The notes under the pieces: generated by a model
Told to the model about the DNA's origin: nothing
The model's input: the letters and a program-made list of their open reading frames with translations, nothing else
Database searches by the model: none
Assembly (NCBI GenBank): GCA_017618135.1
Contig: JAFZUV010000002.1
Coordinates: 115,277 to 179,276 of the forward strand
Length of the DNA: 64,000 nt
Direction: 5' to 3'
From: Clostridia bacterium
GTDB lineage: Bacteria; Bacillota; Clostridia; Oscillospirales; Acutalibacteraceae
Made by a program: the position numbers and the translations under genes
Shown: positions 8,614-17,699 of the stretch, piece by piece
Layout: each line of letters opens with the position of its first letter
How positions within the stretch are numbered: the stretch's first letter is position 1

Positions 8614-9842
8614 AAAGTTATGTAATTATCGGCAACGGTACTGCCGCCGTCGGCTGTATTGAAGGGATACGCTGTGTTGATAAAGGCGGTGAAATAACCG
8701 TTATATCAAAAGAAAAACATCCGGTTTACAGTCGCCCGCTTATTTCTTATTATCTTGAGGGTAAGACCGATTGTGAACGAATGAAATACAGAGGCGACTC
8801 GTTTTATAAAGACAATAAATGCAAGGTGCTTTACGGCGCCGTCGCCGATATGATAGATAAAGATGATAAATCGGTGCGGTTAAACAGCGGAAATAAGCTT
8901 TCGTATGACGCGCTTTGTGTCGCCGCAGGCTCGGAACCTTTTGTGCCGCCGTTTGAAGGACTCAATACAGTAGACAGCAAGTTTTCTTTTATGACTCTTG
9001 ACGACGCATTATCCCTTGAAGACACACTTAAAAGTGAATCGCGTGTGCTGATTGTCGGCGCCGGACTTATCGGTCTTAAGTGCGCCGAGGGCATACATAG
9101 CAGAGTTAAAAGCATAACGGTTTGCGATTTGGCGGACAGGGTGCTTTCAAGTATCCTTGACGCCGACTGTGCCTATGCTGTGCAAAAGCATTTAGAAAAA
9201 AACGGCATTAAGTTTATGTTGTCGGATACCGCTGTCGGCTTTAATAAGAACATGGCATATATGAAAAGCGGCAAAAATGTGGAGTTTGATATTTTAGTAT
9301 TGGCGGTCGGTGTCAGGGCAAACACCTCGCTTGTAAAAAACGCTGGAGGAAGTGTAAAACGGGGTATTATAGTAAACGAAAGAATGGAAACCGATATTAA
9401 AGACGTTTTTGCGGCAGGCGACTGTGCTGAGGGGTTCGACTTATCAATTGGCGCAAATCGAGTACTTGCAATCTTGCCAAACGCCTATACGGGCGGCTAT
9501 ACGGCAGGTGTAAATATGGCTGGCGGCAAGGAGGTTTTCAATAACGCAATACCAATGAACTCCATTGGCTTTTTTGGTTATCACATTATGACCGCCGGAA
9601 GTTATGACGGCGAAATGATAGAGGAAAAAGATTCCGCTTCAGTCAAACGCTTTTTTATAAAGGATAATAATTTAATCGGTTTTATCCTCTTAGGCGGTAC
9701 AGATCGGGCCGGTATTTACACTTCGCTTATTCGGGAAAAAACACCACTTGACACTATTGATTTCGAGCTCACAAAAAAAGCCGCTTCAAATTTGATTTTT
9801 AATAAAGAAATTCGTAGAAAAAAGTTTGGAGGTGTGGTATAA
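8610..9842 (+). CDS. NAD(P)/FAD-dependent oxidoreductase, glutamate synthase reductase subunit
   Basis: A 410-residue flavoprotein with an N-terminal FAD-binding GNGTAAVGC motif, an internal NAD(P)-binding GAGLIGLKCAEG motif and the FAD-contacting FAAGDCAEG motif, typical of class I pyridine nucleotide-disulfide oxidoreductases (NirB/rubredoxin reductase-like). By position it replaces the GltD small subunit, reducing the iron-sulfur and FMN subunits. It starts at a GTG overlapping the preceding stop, with GAGGAAA upstream. The operon role is inferred from context. Confidence 0.85.
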   Translation: MKSYVIIGNGTAAVGCIEGIRCVDKGGEITVISKEKHPVYSRPLISYYLEGKTDCERMKYRGDSFYKDNKCKVLYGAVADMIDKDDKSVRLNSGNKLSYDALCVAAGSEPFVPPFEGLNTVDSKFSFMTLDDALSLEDTLKSESRVLIVGAGLIGLKCAEGIHSRVKSITVCDLADRVLSSILDADCAYAVQKHLEKNGIKFMLSDTAVGFNKNMAYMKSGKNVEFDILVLAVGVRANTSLVKNAGGSVKRGIIVNERMETDIKDVFAAGDCAEGFDLSIGANRVLAILPNAYTGGYTAGVNMAGGKEVFNNAIPMNSIGFFGYHIMTAGSYDGEMIEEKDSASVKRFFIKDNNLIGFILLGGTDRAGIYTSLIREKTPLDTIDFELTKKAASNLIFNKEIRRKKFGGVV

Positions 9843-9843
9843 T

Positions 9844-10563
9844 ATGACGACAGACACAAAACTGATGGAATTTCCGGCAATAAATGAGTCTATAAGAAAA
9901 GCCGGAAAAAGCGTTACATTATCCGGCGTTATCGGCCAGCGGTTTATCGGAGCCGGAATGTCGGATAAAATCGTTACCGTAAACGGCGTTCCCGGCAATG
10001 CTCTCGGCGCTTATTTAAACGGCGGAAAAATTGTTGTTTGCGGCAATGCGCAGGACGCCGTAGGCGATACAATGAACGATGGGAAAATCATTGTCCATGG
10101 CAATATAGGCGATGCCGCCGGTTACGCTATGCGCGGTGGAAGTATTTATGTAAAAGGCAACGCCGGATACCGCGCAGGGATACATATGAAAGCGTATAAG
10201 GAAAAAGTGCCGGTTATGGTAATAGGCGGCACCGCAGGAAGCTTTTTAGGCGAATATCAGGCCGGCGGCGTAATAGTAGTTTTGGGACTTAAAAGCAAAG
10301 ATGAAAGAATAGTCGGCAATTTTCCTTGTACAGGTATGCATGGGGGAAGAATGATTTTGCGCTCTGATTGCAGGGATATTGTTTTTCCGGCTCAGGTATC
10401 AAAAAAACCCGCCACACAAAAAGACCTTAAGGAAATAAAAAAATATGTTACGGAATACTGCCGTTTGTTCGGCGATACTGTCGAGGGTATTATGAACTCA
10501 CCATTTATGATTGTTACACCTAACAGTAAAAATCCATATAAGCAGCTATATGTTGCAAATTAA
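9844..10563 (+). CDS. Glutamate synthase GXGXG-domain subunit (GltB C-terminal type)
   Basis: A 239-residue protein made of the right-handed beta-helix GXGXG repeats (GNALGAYLNGG, GDTMNDGKIIVHGNIGDAAGYAMRGG, GNAGYRAGIHM) that forms the structural C-terminal domain of large GltB. It completes the set of separate polypeptides for one glutamate synthase. ATG 9844 is selected because GGAGGTG lies nine bases upstream. glnA starts 14 nt after it. Confidence 0.9.
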   Translation: MTTDTKLMEFPAINESIRKAGKSVTLSGVIGQRFIGAGMSDKIVTVNGVPGNALGAYLNGGKIVVCGNAQDAVGDTMNDGKIIVHGNIGDAAGYAMRGGSIYVKGNAGYRAGIHMKAYKEKVPVMVIGGTAGSFLGEYQAGGVIVVLGLKSKDERIVGNFPCTGMHGGRMILRSDCRDIVFPAQVSKKPATQKDLKEIKKYVTEYCRLFGDTVEGIMNSPFMIVTPNSKNPYKQLYVAN

Positions 10564-10577
10564 AAACGGAGGGTACT

Positions 10578-11789
10578 ATGAATTACTCAAAAGAAGAGGT
10601 TATGCAGTATGTTGCGGAGGAGGATGTAAAATTTATCCGCCTTGCCTTCTCGGATGTGTTCGGCAAACAGAAAAATGTCTCTATTATGCCGGATGAATTG
10701 CCGCGCGCTTTTAAATACGGTATCGCTTTTGACGCATCCGCCATAGCAGGCTTCGGCGACGAGGAGCATTCTGATTTATTTCTGCACCCTGAGCCGGAAA
10801 CGCTCACTTGGCTTCCCTGGCGTCCCGAGCACGGCAAGGTTGTGCGAATGTTCTGCAATATAACATATCCGGACGGCACTCCTTTCCAGTGTGATACAAG
10901 GGGACTTCTGAAAAAAGCGATAGCAGACGCTAAAGATGCCGGATATACCTTCTGTTTCGGTGCTGAGCAGGAGTTTTATCTTATGGAGCTTGATGAAAGG
11001 AACAACCCGACTAAAATCCCGTACGATAATGCCGGATATATGGATATAGCTCCCGAGGACAGAGGCGAAAATGTACGCCGCGAGATTTGCCTTACCCTTG
11101 AGCAAATGGGCATTTTCCCTGAAAGCTCGCACCACGAGGAAGGACCGGGACAAAATGAAATTGACTTCCGATACACCGAAGCGCTTACCGCTGCTGATAA
11201 TGTTATGACATTCCAGACGGTGGTAAAAACCGTAGCGCGCCGAAACGGTCTTTTTGCGGACTTTTCACCCAAGCCGCTTCAAAATACCGCGGGCAACGGT
11301 TTTCATATAAACTGCTCTGTAAAGACGAAGGAATCAACCGCCAATTATAACCTGCTGCTTTCAGGAATACTCGAAAAAGCGATACCTATGACGCTGTTTT
11401 TTAACCCGCAAGAGGATTCATATAAGCGCCTGGGAAATGGAAAGGCGCCGAAATATGTTTCGTGGGGCAATGAAAACCGCTCTCAGCTTATACGCATACC
11501 TGCAGCGGAGGGTGAGTACCGCCGCATAGAACTGCGCTCTCCTGACCCTACAGCAAATCCTTACATTGCATTTGCACTGCTTATCTGGTCCGGTCTTTAC
11601 GGAATGAAACAAAATAAAGAAATGTCTGCGCCGATAGATATAAATGCTTACAAAGCGGATGAAAAAAATATGCAGTACCTGCATAAGCTTCCTGAAGGCA
11701 TAGCCGAGGCAAGGCGTGCTGCACAAAATGACGACTTTATAAAGAAATATATTCCTGCAACGATACTTAATATCTATTGTGCAGAATAG
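10578..11789 (+). CDS. glnA: Glutamine synthetase type I
   Basis: GSI family enzyme with an N-terminal beta-grasp domain and the catalytic GAEQEFYLMELD, SHHEEGPGQNEIDFR, NGFHINCS and NRSQLIRIPA motifs. It is 403 residues, about 40 shorter than typical GSI-alpha, the shortening being in the C-terminal half. An adenylylation-loop tyrosine region like that of GSI-beta is not evident. With the upstream five genes it supplies both halves of the GS-GOGAT cycle from one transcript. ATG follows ACGGAGGG. Activity is probable, but the short C-terminus leaves open a specialised or regulatory role. Confidence 0.92.
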   Translation: MNYSKEEVMQYVAEEDVKFIRLAFSDVFGKQKNVSIMPDELPRAFKYGIAFDASAIAGFGDEEHSDLFLHPEPETLTWLPWRPEHGKVVRMFCNITYPDGTPFQCDTRGLLKKAIADAKDAGYTFCFGAEQEFYLMELDERNNPTKIPYDNAGYMDIAPEDRGENVRREICLTLEQMGIFPESSHHEEGPGQNEIDFRYTEALTAADNVMTFQTVVKTVARRNGLFADFSPKPLQNTAGNGFHINCSVKTKESTANYNLLLSGILEKAIPMTLFFNPQEDSYKRLGNGKAPKYVSWGNENRSQLIRIPAAEGEYRRIELRSPDPTANPYIAFALLIWSGLYGMKQNKEMSAPIDINAYKADEKNMQYLHKLPEGIAEARRAAQNDDFIKKYIPATILNIYCAE

Positions 11790-11825
11790 ATTTAAGGTGC
11801 TTATTTAAGAAAAGGGGGAACGGTT

Positions 11826-12410
11826 TTGAGTCTGAAAAAACAGGCGTATAGCGTGCTTATTGTATCCGCCGCAGAAAAATTCAACAGCGCAATGCCCGAA
11901 ATCTTTTCCGTTCCTTTGTTTTCTCCGGTCAGTACGGTAAACAATATAAGCGCGGCGAAAAGGGCAATCAGTGAGCGCGATTTTGATATTATTATTGTAA
12001 ATTCCCCCCTGCCTGATGATTACGGACTCCGATTTGCTATCGATACTGTTTCTTCCTATAACACGGTTGTATTATTTCTTGCCAGAGCCGAGCAGTATGA
12101 AAACGCATACGATAAGCTTGCCGAGCACGGCGTATTTTTGCTTCAAAAGCCGACTGCCCGCTCGGTCCTTGAAATTGCTTCCGGTTGGATGGTCAGCGCG
12201 CGCGAGCGGATAAGGAAAACTGAAAAAAAGACACTTTCCATAGAAGAAAAAATGAACGAAATCCGCCTTGTTAACAGAGCAAAATGGTTGCTTATAAGTG
12301 AGCTTAAAATGACCGAACCTGATGCTCACAGATACATAGAAAAACAAGCGATGGATCGTTGTGTTCACAGGCGGCAGGTGGCGGAAGAAATAATTAAAAT
12401 GTATGGATGA
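11826..12410 (+). CDS. ANTAR-domain RNA-binding antiterminator with degenerate receiver domain
   Basis: A 194-residue protein. Residues about 8-115 have the fold of a response-regulator receiver, but the phosphoacceptor position reads IIVNS (Asn59 in place of Asp) and the N-terminal acidic pair is absent (LIVSAAE). Lys108 in the LLQKPT motif is kept. A charged helix leads to an ANTAR domain at about 135-190, with the typical NRAKWLLI, EPDAHRYI and AEEIIKMY helices. ANTAR proteins bind hexaloop RNA hairpins to prevent termination. Two such leaders occur in this locus, making them the likely targets. It starts at TTG with GGGGGAA upstream and is the last gene of the operon. Confidence 0.9.
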   Translation: MSLKKQAYSVLIVSAAEKFNSAMPEIFSVPLFSPVSTVNNISAAKRAISERDFDIIIVNSPLPDDYGLRFAIDTVSSYNTVVLFLARAEQYENAYDKLAEHGVFLLQKPTARSVLEIASGWMVSARERIRKTEKKTLSIEEKMNEIRLVNRAKWLLISELKMTEPDAHRYIEKQAMDRCVHRRQVAEEIIKMYG

Positions 12411-12444
12411 AATTTGTTGTATATATGCTTTCTGTTGTCAGTAA

Positions 12445-12490
12445 AAATCCGAACGATATTACCGCAGGTAAAACCGTTCGGATTTGTTTT
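12445..12490 (+). terminator. Terminator after the ANTAR gene
   Basis: AAATCCGAACG (12445-12455) pairs with CGTTCGGATTT (12475-12485) and is followed by GTTTTT. It ends the glutamate synthase-glnA-ANTAR operon. The rest of the gap up to 12696 contains the next promoter and no gene. Confidence 0.85.
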
Positions 12491-12557
12491 TCATCAATAT
12501 CCTTCACATAGAGTTTAGCTTTCGGCGGTTGATTGCAATATGAGAATATAAAACTTC

Positions 12558-12586
12558 TTGCAAACGGTCGGCGGAATATATATAAT
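12558..12586 (+). promoter_or_regulatory. Promoter of the PP2C-MATE operon
   Basis: TTGCAA (12558-12563), 17-bp spacer, TATAAT (12581-12586), giving a leader of about 100 nt before the ATG at 12697. Confidence 0.7.
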
Positions 12587-12696
12587 GAACATAGTACATA
12601 TTGTAAACGCGCAAGGTGAGATGAAACAGTTATGAAAATACTTGATATTATCGGGTTTTCTGATATTTTAATCATTGAATAAGTGGTGCGTATAGT

Positions 12697-14661
12697 ATGA
12701 AAGAAAGAAAACAATCTTTATTTACAAGACTGCGTCTGCGGCTTACGGCTGATGAAATGTTTCACGAAACCGAGGTTCAGGCAAATCGGCTTGGATTCGT
12801 TATACTTTTGTGTAACGGCATAGTTCTTATGCTTGTTGTGGCTTTAACCGCAGTGGGAATTTTCCCTCTGTCGTGGGAAAGTGTTTTTCCGCCGACAATT
12901 CAGGCTATCGTGGAAGTGCTTATTTTGCTTTTTATATGCAAACTCGTGAAAAACGACGCGTGGTGGCTTAAATACCTGCTTATAATAGGTCTTGTTGTTG
13001 TGTATGCAAGACTTGACAGTATGCTTACGCACAAAGCTTCGCTTCTGATGATATTGCCTGTGGTTTTCAGCAGTCGGTATTTTTCAAAGCGACTTACGGT
13101 ATTTACATCTCTGTTTTCCACGGTGGTTTTCTTTTTTTCCGCTTTATGGGGTGCGACGCACGGCTTTATTAACCTGAATATTGTAACTATGCCCGCGGGC
13201 ACCGAAATAACAGCAACTGGCGGATTCTTGGGTGAGGCGGTAAAAAATGCCGGCGCAAGCGATAGAATGCTTATTATAAATACTCTGCTTTACGATTATT
13301 TGCCCAAATGGTTTATGTTTTCAATTACTTCAGTTATTAGCTGCAATATAGCGCGTCGGGGTCGCAATATGGTACTGACGCAGCATGAAAAGGATGTTAA
13401 AACCGCGCGTATAGAGTCTGAGTTAAATCTTGCTACGCGGATACAGGCGGATATGTTGCCTAATACTTTTCCGGCTTTCCCCGGTCGTGTCGAGTTTGAT
13501 ATATATGCTTCTATGGATCCCGCAAAAGAGGTGGGAGGAGACTTTTACGACTTCTTTTTAATAGATGATGACCATTTGTATATGGCTGTGGCAGATGTTT
13601 CGGGTAAAGGCGTACCGGCGGCACTGTTTATGATGGCCTCAAAAATCATTCTGGCAAATAATGCAATAGCGGGTAAAAGTCCGGCACAGATACTTACGGA
13701 TACAAACGCCGCTATTTGTTCTAATAACCGCGAGGAAATGTTTGTAACGGTATGGATTGGAATATTGGAGCTTTCCACCGGAAAGCTTACCGCCGCAAAT
13801 GCGGGGCATGAATATCCTGTTATAAAGAATCCCGACGGTGTGTTTAAACTGCTTAAGGATAAACACGGATTTGTGATCGGGGGTATGTCCGGTATAAAAT
13901 ACAAGGAATACGAATTAACTTTGAGCCCGGGTTCAAAAATTTTTCTTTATACAGACGGCGTACCTGAGGCAACCGATGCTGAAAACCGGCTTTTTGGTGC
14001 GGACAGAATGATACAGGCGCTTAACCAAAAGCCTGAGGCGTCACCGGAGGAAATACTTAAAAACATTAGAAAGTCGGTGGATGACTTCGCAGGCGGTGCT
14101 GAACAATTTGATGATTTAACAATGCTTTGTGTGGAATATACGGGAAATGACAATAACGATGATCATAAACTTACGGGTCGCAATTGCTCTGACAATGCGG
14201 CGCAAACCGAAAAAGGAGTATTGAAACAGTTGCCGGAGGAAAAAGGCAGTCCCAATGAGCTTGACATTGAAGCTGTTGTGGATAATTTGCAAGAGGTGAT
14301 AGAGTTCGTCAACGCACGGCTGGCGGAGGCAAAATGCTCTGCTAAAATGCAAATGCAAATGGATGTGGCTGTTGAGGAAATATTTGTGAATATCTCAAAT
14401 TACGCCTATTCTCCTGATGTCGGTAATGCTACTGTACGAGTAGAGTTTTCAAAAGAGCCGGTTACTGTTACGATAACCTTTGTTGACAGCGGTATTCCGT
14501 ATGATCCGCTTAAAAAAGAAGATCCCGATATTTCGCTTTCCGCGGAAGAAAGAGAAATCGGCGGACTCGGTATTTTTATGACTAAGCGTATGATGGACGA
14601 TGTATACTACGAATATAAAGACGGGAAAAATATACTGAAAATAAGGAAAAATATTGATTAA
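12697..14661 (+). CDS. Membrane PP2C/SpoIIE-type serine phosphatase with C-terminal HATPase (RsbW-like) domain
   Basis: A 654-residue signalling protein. Residues about 25-220 contain several hydrophobic membrane segments. A short helical linker (about 225-250) leads to a SpoIIE/RsbU phosphatase domain at about 255-470, with KEVGGDFYDFF, VADVSGKGVPAALFM, NAGHEYP and FLYTDGVPEA metal-site motifs. Residues about 515-650 form a GHKL ATPase domain like anti-sigma kinases (EEIFVNISNYA N-box, VDSGIPYDP, GGLGIFMTKRM). Having phosphatase and kinase-like modules in one chain suggests control of an anti-sigma-antagonist switch, but no STAS partner is visible here. The MATE fusion gene starts six bases later. 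Confidence 0.85.
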   Translation: MKERKQSLFTRLRLRLTADEMFHETEVQANRLGFVILLCNGIVLMLVVALTAVGIFPLSWESVFPPTIQAIVEVLILLFICKLVKNDAWWLKYLLIIGLVVVYARLDSMLTHKASLLMILPVVFSSRYFSKRLTVFTSLFSTVVFFFSALWGATHGFINLNIVTMPAGTEITATGGFLGEAVKNAGASDRMLIINTLLYDYLPKWFMFSITSVISCNIARRGRNMVLTQHEKDVKTARIESELNLATRIQADMLPNTFPAFPGRVEFDIYASMDPAKEVGGDFYDFFLIDDDHLYMAVADVSGKGVPAALFMMASKIILANNAIAGKSPAQILTDTNAAICSNNREEMFVTVWIGILELSTGKLTAANAGHEYPVIKNPDGVFKLLKDKHGFVIGGMSGIKYKEYELTLSPGSKIFLYTDGVPEATDAENRLFGADRMIQALNQKPEASPEEILKNIRKSVDDFAGGAEQFDDLTMLCVEYTGNDNNDDHKLTGRNCSDNAAQTEKGVLKQLPEEKGSPNELDIEAVVDNLQEVIEFVNARLAEAKCSAKMQMQMDVAVEEIFVNISNYAYSPDVGNATVRVEFSKEPVTVTITFVDSGIPYDPLKKEDPDISLSAEEREIGGLGIFMTKRMMDDVYYEYKDGKNILKIRKNID

Positions 14662-14666
14662 AAGTT

Positions 14667-16418
14667 ATGATTAAAAAAGTTTTCAGACAAATGCTGATAA
14701 CACAGATTGTTTCGGCTATGACGGTAATGATATGTATGCTGATAGACAGTATAATGATAGGCAGATTTTTGGGGGTTGACGCGATGTCGGCCTACGGACT
14801 TGCAACCCCTGTATTGCTCATATTTGCCGCTTTCGGAAGTATGCTTTCGGCAGGTATTCAGGTTATGTGCGGAAAAACAATGGGAAGCGGCGATATGGAA
14901 GCCACCAACGGTTGCTTTTCTGTCTCGGTGTTTTTAGCGGCGGCAGTATCATTTGTGGGGCTATTGGCGGTGCTTTTGTTTACTTCTCCCATCTGTACTA
15001 TGCTCGGAGCGGGTAGCCCTACTCCGGATAATACGGTGTTTTTTCTGACTCGTGATTATATACGCGGCTTCATAATAGGGGCTCCTGCGTTTATTTTTGC
15101 GCAGATAATGGTGCCGTATATGCAGATATCCGGCAGTCGCAAAAGGCTGGTAGCGGCGGTAATAGCTATGACATTAGGTGATGTGCTGCTTGATATTCTG
15201 AATGTGTTTGTAATAAAGGGCGGCACGCTTGGAATGGGGCTTGCGTCAAGCTTCAGCTATTACATTGTGTTTTTTATAGGCGCGGCGTATTTCTTAAAAA
15301 AGAAGTGTATTTTCAAATTCCGCACGGCGCTTATTAAATTAAAGAGGTGCATTGAGCTTATCAAATACGGAATACCTACTGTAATAAACCAAATAAGTCT
15401 TGTGTTGCTTGTCTTTGTGCTAAATAAAATATTGCTTGAAGTAGGGCAAACGGTGGCAGTTGCGGCTTATTCGGTAATATCCACCGTAGGCAATATCTGT
15501 TATTGCTTCGGTTCCGGCGTTGCCGCAGTTGCACTCCTCCTTTCCTCAATGTTTTATAGTGATGAAGAAAAATCCGCATTGCGTAATCTGGTTAAAACCA
15601 TGACCTTTTATGCGGTAGTTCTTGATGTGGCCGTAACGGTTATTGTTTTGTTCACGGCGCCCTTGCTTGTCGGGCTGTTTCTTGATAATCCCGCGGCTGA
15701 GGATATTTCCGTAATCGGTTTACGGCTGTTTTCACTGTCACTCCTTCCTTGCTCTCTTAATACAACCTTTAAAAACTATTATCAGGGTGTTAATAAAACC
15801 GGTTTTACGCAGGCAATATCGGTAATGCAGAATTTTGCATTTACAGCGTTTTTTGCTTTTATTTTAAGCAGATTTATAGCTGCTACGGGAGTATGGCTTG
15901 CTTATGTATGCGGTGAAACTCTCACATTTTTTGTAATAACCGCAGTTGTATGGATTAATTACAAGAGGGCGTCTTTTTCGGCGGACGCCTATTCGTTCCT
16001 GCCTAATGATTTTGGTGCGCATGGGGACGATTATATTGAGATGACCGTAAATACAAAAGAGGGTGCTGTCGAGGCTTCGGTCAACGCGGGTGAGTTTTGT
16101 AAAAGACATGGTGAGTCTGAGCGTAATTGCAAACTCATATCTCTTTGCGTTGAGGAAATGACAAATAACATAGTTGAGCATGGATTTACTGCCGATAAGC
16201 AGGATCACAGTATTGATGTTCGTCTGCTTTTCAAAAATGAAAAGCGAATTATCCGAATACGGGATAACTGTGTCGATTTTGACCCGACAAAATATATTGA
16301 GCTTCATAAAAGCGACGATCCGGCGGCGCATATCGGTATAAGAATGGTAATGAAAATGGTAAAAAGCGCAAATTATGTCAATTCATTAGGACTTAATAAT
16401 TTAACGCTGGAGCTTTAG
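14667..16418 (+). CDS. MATE family transporter fused to a C-terminal HATPase (RsbW-like) domain
   Basis: Residues 1 to about 440 form a MATE (multidrug and toxic compound extrusion/MOP superfamily) transporter with about 12 membrane helices. Residues about 455-583 form a second-type HATPase domain, with the N-box LCVEEMTNNIVEHGF, a degenerate G1 box (IRDNCVDFDP) and a G2 box (HIGIRMVMKM). Standard MATE proteins stop near 450 residues, so this is a true fusion. Together with the upstream phosphatase/HATPase protein, five bases apart, it suggests a transport activity wired to a serine phosphorylation switch. Substrate is unknown. Confidence 0.85.
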   Translation: MIKKVFRQMLITQIVSAMTVMICMLIDSIMIGRFLGVDAMSAYGLATPVLLIFAAFGSMLSAGIQVMCGKTMGSGDMEATNGCFSVSVFLAAAVSFVGLLAVLLFTSPICTMLGAGSPTPDNTVFFLTRDYIRGFIIGAPAFIFAQIMVPYMQISGSRKRLVAAVIAMTLGDVLLDILNVFVIKGGTLGMGLASSFSYYIVFFIGAAYFLKKKCIFKFRTALIKLKRCIELIKYGIPTVINQISLVLLVFVLNKILLEVGQTVAVAAYSVISTVGNICYCFGSGVAAVALLLSSMFYSDEEKSALRNLVKTMTFYAVVLDVAVTVIVLFTAPLLVGLFLDNPAAEDISVIGLRLFSLSLLPCSLNTTFKNYYQGVNKTGFTQAISVMQNFAFTAFFAFILSRFIAATGVWLAYVCGETLTFFVITAVVWINYKRASFSADAYSFLPNDFGAHGDDYIEMTVNTKEGAVEASVNAGEFCKRHGESERNCKLISLCVEEMTNNIVEHGFTADKQDHSIDVRLLFKNEKRIIRIRDNCVDFDPTKYIELHKSDDPAAHIGIRMVMKMVKSANYVNSLGLNNLTLEL

Positions 16419-16508
16419 ATGATTTCGGTAAATAAATATGTGCGTCAGACGGTACCGATTCCGGATAAACTGTAAGGCTTTTCGGAAATATTCACCAATA
16501 TAAAAAGA

Positions 16509-16534
16509 ACCGGCAGGAGATTTCTCCTGCCGGT
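16509..16534 (-). terminator. Terminator of the rpmG-secE-nusG-rplK-rplA operon
   Basis: A 12-bp perfect inverted repeat (ACCGGCAGGAGA) with a tiny loop is followed on the minus strand by TCTTTTTATATT. It lies between rplA and the convergent MATE gene, 26 nt after the rplA stop. Confidence 0.85.
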
Positions 16535-16560
16535 AGTAGTATTTCTTATTCGGTTTTATA

Positions 16561-17256
16561 TCAGTTGCCGAATCTTGCTACATTAAGCTTGACACCGGGA
16601 CCCATAGTCGTAGCCAGAACACAAGATTTAATGTACTGACCTTTTGTAGCCGCCGGTTTTGCCTTAACGATTGCCGCCATAACCGCTTCAAGGTTTTCTT
16701 TAACCTTTTCTGCACCGAAGGAAACCTTGCCGATGGGGCAGTGAATAATATTTGTCTTGTCAAGACGGTATTCGATTTTACCCGCTTTTGCCTCTGTTAC
16801 CGCTTTGGCAACATCGGGAGTTACGGTGCCGGCTTTCGGTGACGGCATAAGACCGCGCGGACCTAAAACCTTACCGAGTCTGCCCACCATACCCATCATA
16901 TCGGGTGACGCGATAACAACATCAAAATCAAGCCAGTTTTCATTCTGAATTTTGGCAACCAGATCATCGGCGCCTACAAAGTCAGCGCCTGCCTCTTTTG
17001 CCGCTTCGGCGTTGTCGCCCTTTGTGAGAACTAAGGTTCTGATATTTTTACCTGTTCCATTGGGCAGAACAACAGCGCCTCTTACCTGTTGATCGGCATG
17101 CCTTGAGTCAACACCCAAGCGAACATGAACCTCAACGGTTTCGTCAAATTTCGCACTGCCGGTTTTAACGGCAACCTCTACTGCTTCTTCAAGATCATAA
17201 AGCTTACCTTTTTCGATGAGCTTTAAGTTATCATTATATTTCTTTCCGTGTTTCAT
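16561..17256 (-). CDS. rplA: 50S ribosomal protein L1
   Basis: A 231-residue L1 of normal bacterial length, starting [10 protein letters not shown]. It has the two-domain L1 pattern including [41 protein letters not shown] and the MGPGVKLN C-terminus. It forms the L1 stalk of the large subunit and in many bacteria represses its own operon by binding the mRNA leader. It lies 17 nt after rplK. The operon ends here; rplJ and rplL are not downstream. Confidence 0.98.
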   Translation of the reverse strand: MKHGKKYNDNLKLIEKGKLYDLEEAVEVAVKTGSAKFDETVEVHVRLGVDSRHADQQVRGAVVLPNGTGKNIRTLVLTKGDNAEAAKEAGADFVGADDLVAKIQNENWLDFDVVIASPDMMGMVGRLGKVLGPRGLMPSPKAGTVTPDVAKAVTEAKAGKIEYRLDKTNIIHCPIGKVSFGAEKVKENLEAVMAAIVKAKPAATKGQYIKSCVLATTMGPGVKLNVARFGN

Positions 17257-17273
17257 TTAAAGCTACCTCCCGA

Positions 17274-17699
17274 TCAGTCCACAACCTCAACGCCCATGCT
17301 GCGTGCTGTGCCGGCTATCATACTCATAGCCGATTCAATGCTGGCAGCGTTAAGGTCGGGCATTTTGGTTTCAGCAATTTTCTTTACCTGCTCGCGTGTG
17401 ATCTTAGCAACCTTTGTTGTATTAGGTGTGCCGGAAGCTGTTTCAATTCCGCAAGCCTTTTTTATAAGAACTGCGGCAGGCGGCGTTTTAGTGATGAAAG
17501 AGAAAGAACGGTCGGCATAAACGGTAATAACTACCGGAATAAGCAATCCGGCGTCATTCTTCGTTTTCTCGTTAAACGCCTTAGTAAACTCCATGATGTT
17601 TACACCGTGCTGACCGAGTGCGGGGCCTACCGGGGGAGCGGGAGTCGCTTTTCCCGCCGGAATCTGCAATTTGATATAACCTACAATTTTCTGAGCCAT
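17274..17699 (-). CDS. rplK: 50S ribosomal protein L11
   Basis: A 141-residue L11 starting [12 protein letters not shown]. It carries the conserved proline-rich [23 protein letters not shown] segment and the C-terminal rRNA-binding domain ending [11 protein letters not shown]. It forms the GTPase-associated centre base with 23S rRNA. The ATG at 17699 has GGAGG nine bases upstream, so an in-frame start 15 bases earlier was rejected. It is preceded by a structured gap of about 180 nt. Confidence 0.98.
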   Translation of the reverse strand: MAQKIVGYIKLQIPAGKATPAPPVGPALGQHGVNIMEFTKAFNEKTKNDAGLLIPVVITVYADRSFSFITKTPPAAVLIKKACGIETASGTPNTTKVAKITREQVKKIAETKMPDLNAASIESAMSMIAGTARSMGVEVVD

